Below are positions 4,771 through 7,118 of a stretch of DNA of 7,118 nt, in pieces (position 1 is the stretch's first letter; the number at the start of each line of letters is the position of its first letter). Source of the DNA: Bacteroidota bacterium (GTDB lineage Bacteria; Bacteroidota; Rhodothermia; Rhodothermales; UBA10348); NCBI GenBank assembly GCA_018623785.1, contig JAAZVD010000081.1:1-7118 (forward strand). The letters are read 5' to 3'. A model generated the notes under the pieces. The model saw only the letters and a program-made list of their open reading frames with translations. It made no database searches and was not told the DNA's origin. A program made the position numbers and the translations under genes.

Positions 4771-6069
4771 ATGAGCAAGGAGACGGGTGTAAGCATGAAG
4801 ACTGGCATGAGCGATCGATACGACATCATCATCATCGGCGGCGGCATCGTCGGATTGTCCTGCGCCAAAACGCTGGCCGATAGCGGCGCACGCGTTGTCG
4901 TCCTGGACCGAGGCAGATACCAGGAGTCTGCGTCCACGGGAAATGCGGGTATGATCGTGCCCTCCCACATCGTGCCGCTGGCCGCCCCCGGCGTCATTGC
5001 CAAGGGATTGAAGTGGCTCTTGAATCCGGAGAGTCCGCTCTACATCAAGCCTTCCACCGATCCTGCCTTCGTGAAATGGCTCTGGGCCTTCCAGAAGCAC
5101 TGCACACAGGCGCACGTGGACCATGGCATTCCGGTCTTGCGCGATACCATCCTCGGCAGCAAAGCGCTCCTCGACGAGTGGTGTGCCCTACCAGGATTTG
5201 AGGGGGCCGGCCTGGTCAATACGGGCCTCTTGATGCTGCATAAGAGCGAAAAAGCCCGTAAAGAGAACCAAGAGCTGGCCGACGTGGCCGAGGCGGCTGG
5301 CCTGGAGATTGAACGACTGGATCGGGCCGGGACGCTGGAAAAAGAGCCTGCGCTCAAGACGGATATAACGGGCAGTGTCTATTTCCGGCAGGATGCGCGG
5401 GTGGATCCGGAAGGGCTCCTTCGGGCGATGGAAGCCCATGTCAGGGAGCTTGGCGTGACAATCGTCGAAGGGGCCGTGACCAAAATGCAGAAAAACGGTC
5501 GGTCCATGGTCAGCGTGCAGGTGGGCGACCGGACCCTGTCCTCGGACCACCTGGTCATCGCGGCCGGCGCTTGGACACCGGGCTTGACCAAGGGGCTGGG
5601 CACGAAGCTGCTTCTGCAACCGGCAAAGGGCTACAGTGTGACCATCCCATCAGCTGATAACGGCGGCATCGATACCGGCATGCACATGCCGTGTCTGGTT
5701 ACGGACGAAAAAATTTCGATCACCCCTATGCCGGGCGGGATTCGGTTTTCGGGCACGCTGGGTCTTCAGGGCTACGACATGTCGGTTGATGAGCGACGCT
5801 TTGGACCCATACAGCGGCATGCCGAGCGCTACTGTGGCAAGGCGCATGTCAGCCCGCAGCCTACATGGGCCGGTCTGCGGCCGGCCTCGCCCGATGGTCT
5901 CCCCTTTATCGGAAGGCTGCCGCAGATGGACAACGTGTGGGTGGCCTCGGGTCATGGTATGCTCGGTGTGACACTGGCCCCCATCACGGGGCAGATCATT
6001 GCCGATCTGATCGGTGGCAACAAACCTGCGTTCGACCCGGCACCCTTCCGGGTTGACCGGTTTGACTGA
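4771..6069 (+). CDS. FAD-dependent D-amino-acid dehydrogenase, probable cis-4-hydroxy-D-proline dehydrogenase
   Basis: This 432-residue flavoenzyme belongs to the DAO/DadA family. The Rossmann FAD site is YDIIIIGGGIVGLSCAKTL (17-35, with Gly23, Gly25 and Gly28), ending in VVVLDRG (43-49). Next come the ESASTGNAGMI flavin-contact segment (52-62), the second FAD strand HLVIAAGAWTPGL (about 260-272), and the C-terminal WAGLRPASPDGLPFIGRLP followed by VWVASGHGMLGVTLAPITG. These are typical of DadA-like dehydrogenases. The likely reaction is oxidation of cis-4-hydroxy-D-proline, made by the upstream epimerase, to pyrroline-4-hydroxy-2-carboxylate, with electrons passed to the respiratory chain. 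It is a single-polypeptide type, not the split LhpBEF type. Twelve residues precede the usual MSDRYD start. General D-amino-acid dehydrogenase activity is the main alternative; substrate assignment rests on context. Confidence 0.9.
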   Translation: MSKETGVSMKTGMSDRYDIIIIGGGIVGLSCAKTLADSGARVVVLDRGRYQESASTGNAGMIVPSHIVPLAAPGVIAKGLKWLLNPESPLYIKPSTDPAFVKWLWAFQKHCTQAHVDHGIPVLRDTILGSKALLDEWCALPGFEGAGLVNTGLLMLHKSEKARKENQELADVAEAAGLEIERLDRAGTLEKEPALKTDITGSVYFRQDARVDPEGLLRAMEAHVRELGVTIVEGAVTKMQKNGRSMVSVQVGDRTLSSDHLVIAAGAWTPGLTKGLGTKLLLQPAKGYSVTIPSADNGGIDTGMHMPCLVTDEKISITPMPGGIRFSGTLGLQGYDMSVDERRFGPIQRHAERYCGKAHVSPQPTWAGLRPASPDGLPFIGRLPQMDNVWVASGHGMLGVTLAPITGQIIADLIGGNKPAFDPAPFRVDRFD

Positions 6070-6083
6070 ACCAGCGAGATCCC

Positions 6084-7118
6084 ATGAGCACCCGCCTGCC
6101 CGGACGACCCGAACTCACTCTTGATGGCGCGGCCTCCTTGGCGGCGATGCAGTTTGGCGTCAAGGTCATGGCCCATCCGCTGCCCAGCGACCGGGATCTG
6201 AATTTTCGTCTGGATGACGAGAAGGGACCTGTTGGCGTGCTGAAAATTTCGAACGCCAACGAACATGGGCCCTTCCTCGCACTTCAGGCCGAGGCCATGC
6301 GGCGATTGTCTGACGCCGGATTACCGGTGGCATCTGTCATGGGCACAGGCGAATGCACGCTCGATGGCACCACGCACAATACGCGCTTGGTCTCCTGGCT
6401 GGCAGGCACGCCGCTCGGAGAAGCCAACCCTGTTTCGCGCGGGATGATGGCGCAAGTGGGCGGGCTTCTTGCCCGCGTGGATCAAGAGCTGGCAGCGATG
6501 GATGGCTGTGCTGCACCAACGGAGTTTCCCTGGAATCTAGGCCGCGTACGTACCACGCTGGAGGAGCGGCTCGATCTGCTGCCGGACGATCGTCGGGCAA
6601 CCATCCGATATTTCCTGGCACTTTACGGCAGCATGATCGAGCCGCGTAAAGCCGAACTGCCGCATCAGGTAATTCATGGAGATGCCAACGACTATAATAT
6701 TCTAATCGGGTCCCCTGAGGCCGATGGTCGACCTGTGACGGCGCTTCTTGATTTTGGGGATATGGGTGTCTCGGCCCGCGTTGCTGACCCTGCCATCGCA
6801 GCGGCCTACCTGTCCTTCCACGCGACCGACCCGGTGGATGCCCTCGAATCCGTGCTGTCAGGATATCACGCAGAGAGTGCCGTGAGTGCGCTGGAAGTGG
6901 AAGCATTCTTTGTCCTGACGGCCCTTCGCCTATGCATCAGCGTCTGCATGTCTGCCCAGCAACGCGCCGCCGAGCCGGGCAACGCCTACCTGTCCATTTC
7001 GGAGCAGGACGCGTGGCGGGTGCTGGAGACCTTTCAGGGTCTGCATCCTCGCCTGGTCCACTATCGCCTGCGCGCTGCGCTCGGCTGGGAGCCAGTCCCC
7101 GGGGCACCGGCTGTCCGG
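6084..7118 (+). CDS. APH-fold kinase resembling hydroxylysine kinase, partial; possible N-terminal part of a fusion
   Basis: An open frame begins with the ATG at 6084, 14 bases after the dehydrogenase stop, and runs 345 codons to the window edge without a stop. It is a choline/aminoglycoside kinase-like phosphotransferase: DLNFRL (38-43), VLKIS with the probable ATP-binding Lys54, Glu70 in LQAEAMRRL, the catalytic loop HGDANDYN (198-205, Asp200, Asn205), and the Mg-binding DFGD (223-226). The HGDxNDxN and DFGD forms recall 5-hydroxylysine kinase (HYKK/AGPHD1). In many bacteria this domain is the first part of a protein of about 1000 residues with a peptidase-M23-like and a class III aminotransferase (phospho-lyase) domain; the LRAALGWEPVP segment at 329-339 looks like the linker after the kinase. 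Homoserine or ethanolamine kinases are alternatives. The fold is certain, the substrate inferred. Confidence 0.85.
   Translation, partial: MSTRLPGRPELTLDGAASLAAMQFGVKVMAHPLPSDRDLNFRLDDEKGPVGVLKISNANEHGPFLALQAEAMRRLSDAGLPVASVMGTGECTLDGTTHNTRLVSWLAGTPLGEANPVSRGMMAQVGGLLARVDQELAAMDGCAAPTEFPWNLGRVRTTLEERLDLLPDDRRATIRYFLALYGSMIEPRKAELPHQVIHGDANDYNILIGSPEADGRPVTALLDFGDMGVSARVADPAIAAAYLSFHATDPVDALESVLSGYHAESAVSALEVEAFFVLTALRLCISVCMSAQQRAAEPGNAYLSISEQDAWRVLETFQGLHPRLVHYRLRAALGWEPVPGAPAVR

Noticed and set aside
6337..6906. Minus-strand open frame of 189 codons
   Set aside because: It is antisense to the kinase; the plus frame, open to the window edge, contains the HGD and DFG kinase motifs.
1..7118. 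CRISPR arrays, tRNA or rRNA genes, insertion sequences
   Set aside because: No regularly spaced repeats, cloverleaf-like sequence, rRNA segments, transposase motifs or terminal inverted repeats were seen.

Overview
The window is a dense, GC-rich bacterial segment with two blocks of genes diverging from an AT-rich intergenic region at about 1945-2084. Most starts lack a Shine-Dalgarno sequence. The protein styles (tandem FeoA genes ahead of FeoB, a SUMF-type lipoprotein, a C-x4-type hydroxyproline epimerase cluster) recall the Bacteroidota/Rhodothermota side of the tree. I hold that assignment only tentatively because the window has no rRNA or other marker gene.

Left block, minus strand, read right to left: a secreted SUMF/FGE-sulfatase-domain lipoprotein (1926-1177), a 223-base gap, then a ferrous-iron uptake operon: a first FeoA-domain protein (953-711), a second FeoA (714-493) overlapping it by ATGA, and the start of feoB (482 to beyond position 1). 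The gap holds a perfect 9+9 base inverted repeat (1040-1062), a good candidate for a metal-dependent repressor site, and a 16-base tandem duplication (1103-1134).

Right block, plus strand: a DapA-family lyase (2085-2993), a GntR/FCD regulator (2999-3664), an intrinsic terminator (3684-3721), a proline-racemase-family 4-hydroxyproline 2-epimerase (3740-4756), a DadA-like FAD D-amino-acid dehydrogenase (4771-6069), and an APH-fold kinase resembling hydroxylysine kinase (6084 to beyond the right edge). The epimerase, dehydrogenase and DapA-type deaminase give three consecutive steps of trans-4-hydroxy-L-proline breakdown: L-Hyp to cis-4-hydroxy-D-proline, to pyrroline-4-hydroxy-2-carboxylate, to alpha-ketoglutarate semialdehyde. 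The last enzyme, a semialdehyde dehydrogenase, is not in the window. The GntR protein is the probable local regulator, and a perfect 10+1+10 base dyad (1980-2000) overlapping a candidate promoter upstream of the DapA-family gene is its most likely operator.

The most interesting reading is that the kinase next to the hydroxyproline genes acts on 5-hydroxylysine. Hydroxyproline and hydroxylysine are the two signature modified amino acids of collagen, so the locus may be a collagen-residue catabolic island. The kinase is cut by the window edge just where a known type of fusion (kinase, then peptidase/aminotransferase domains) would continue.
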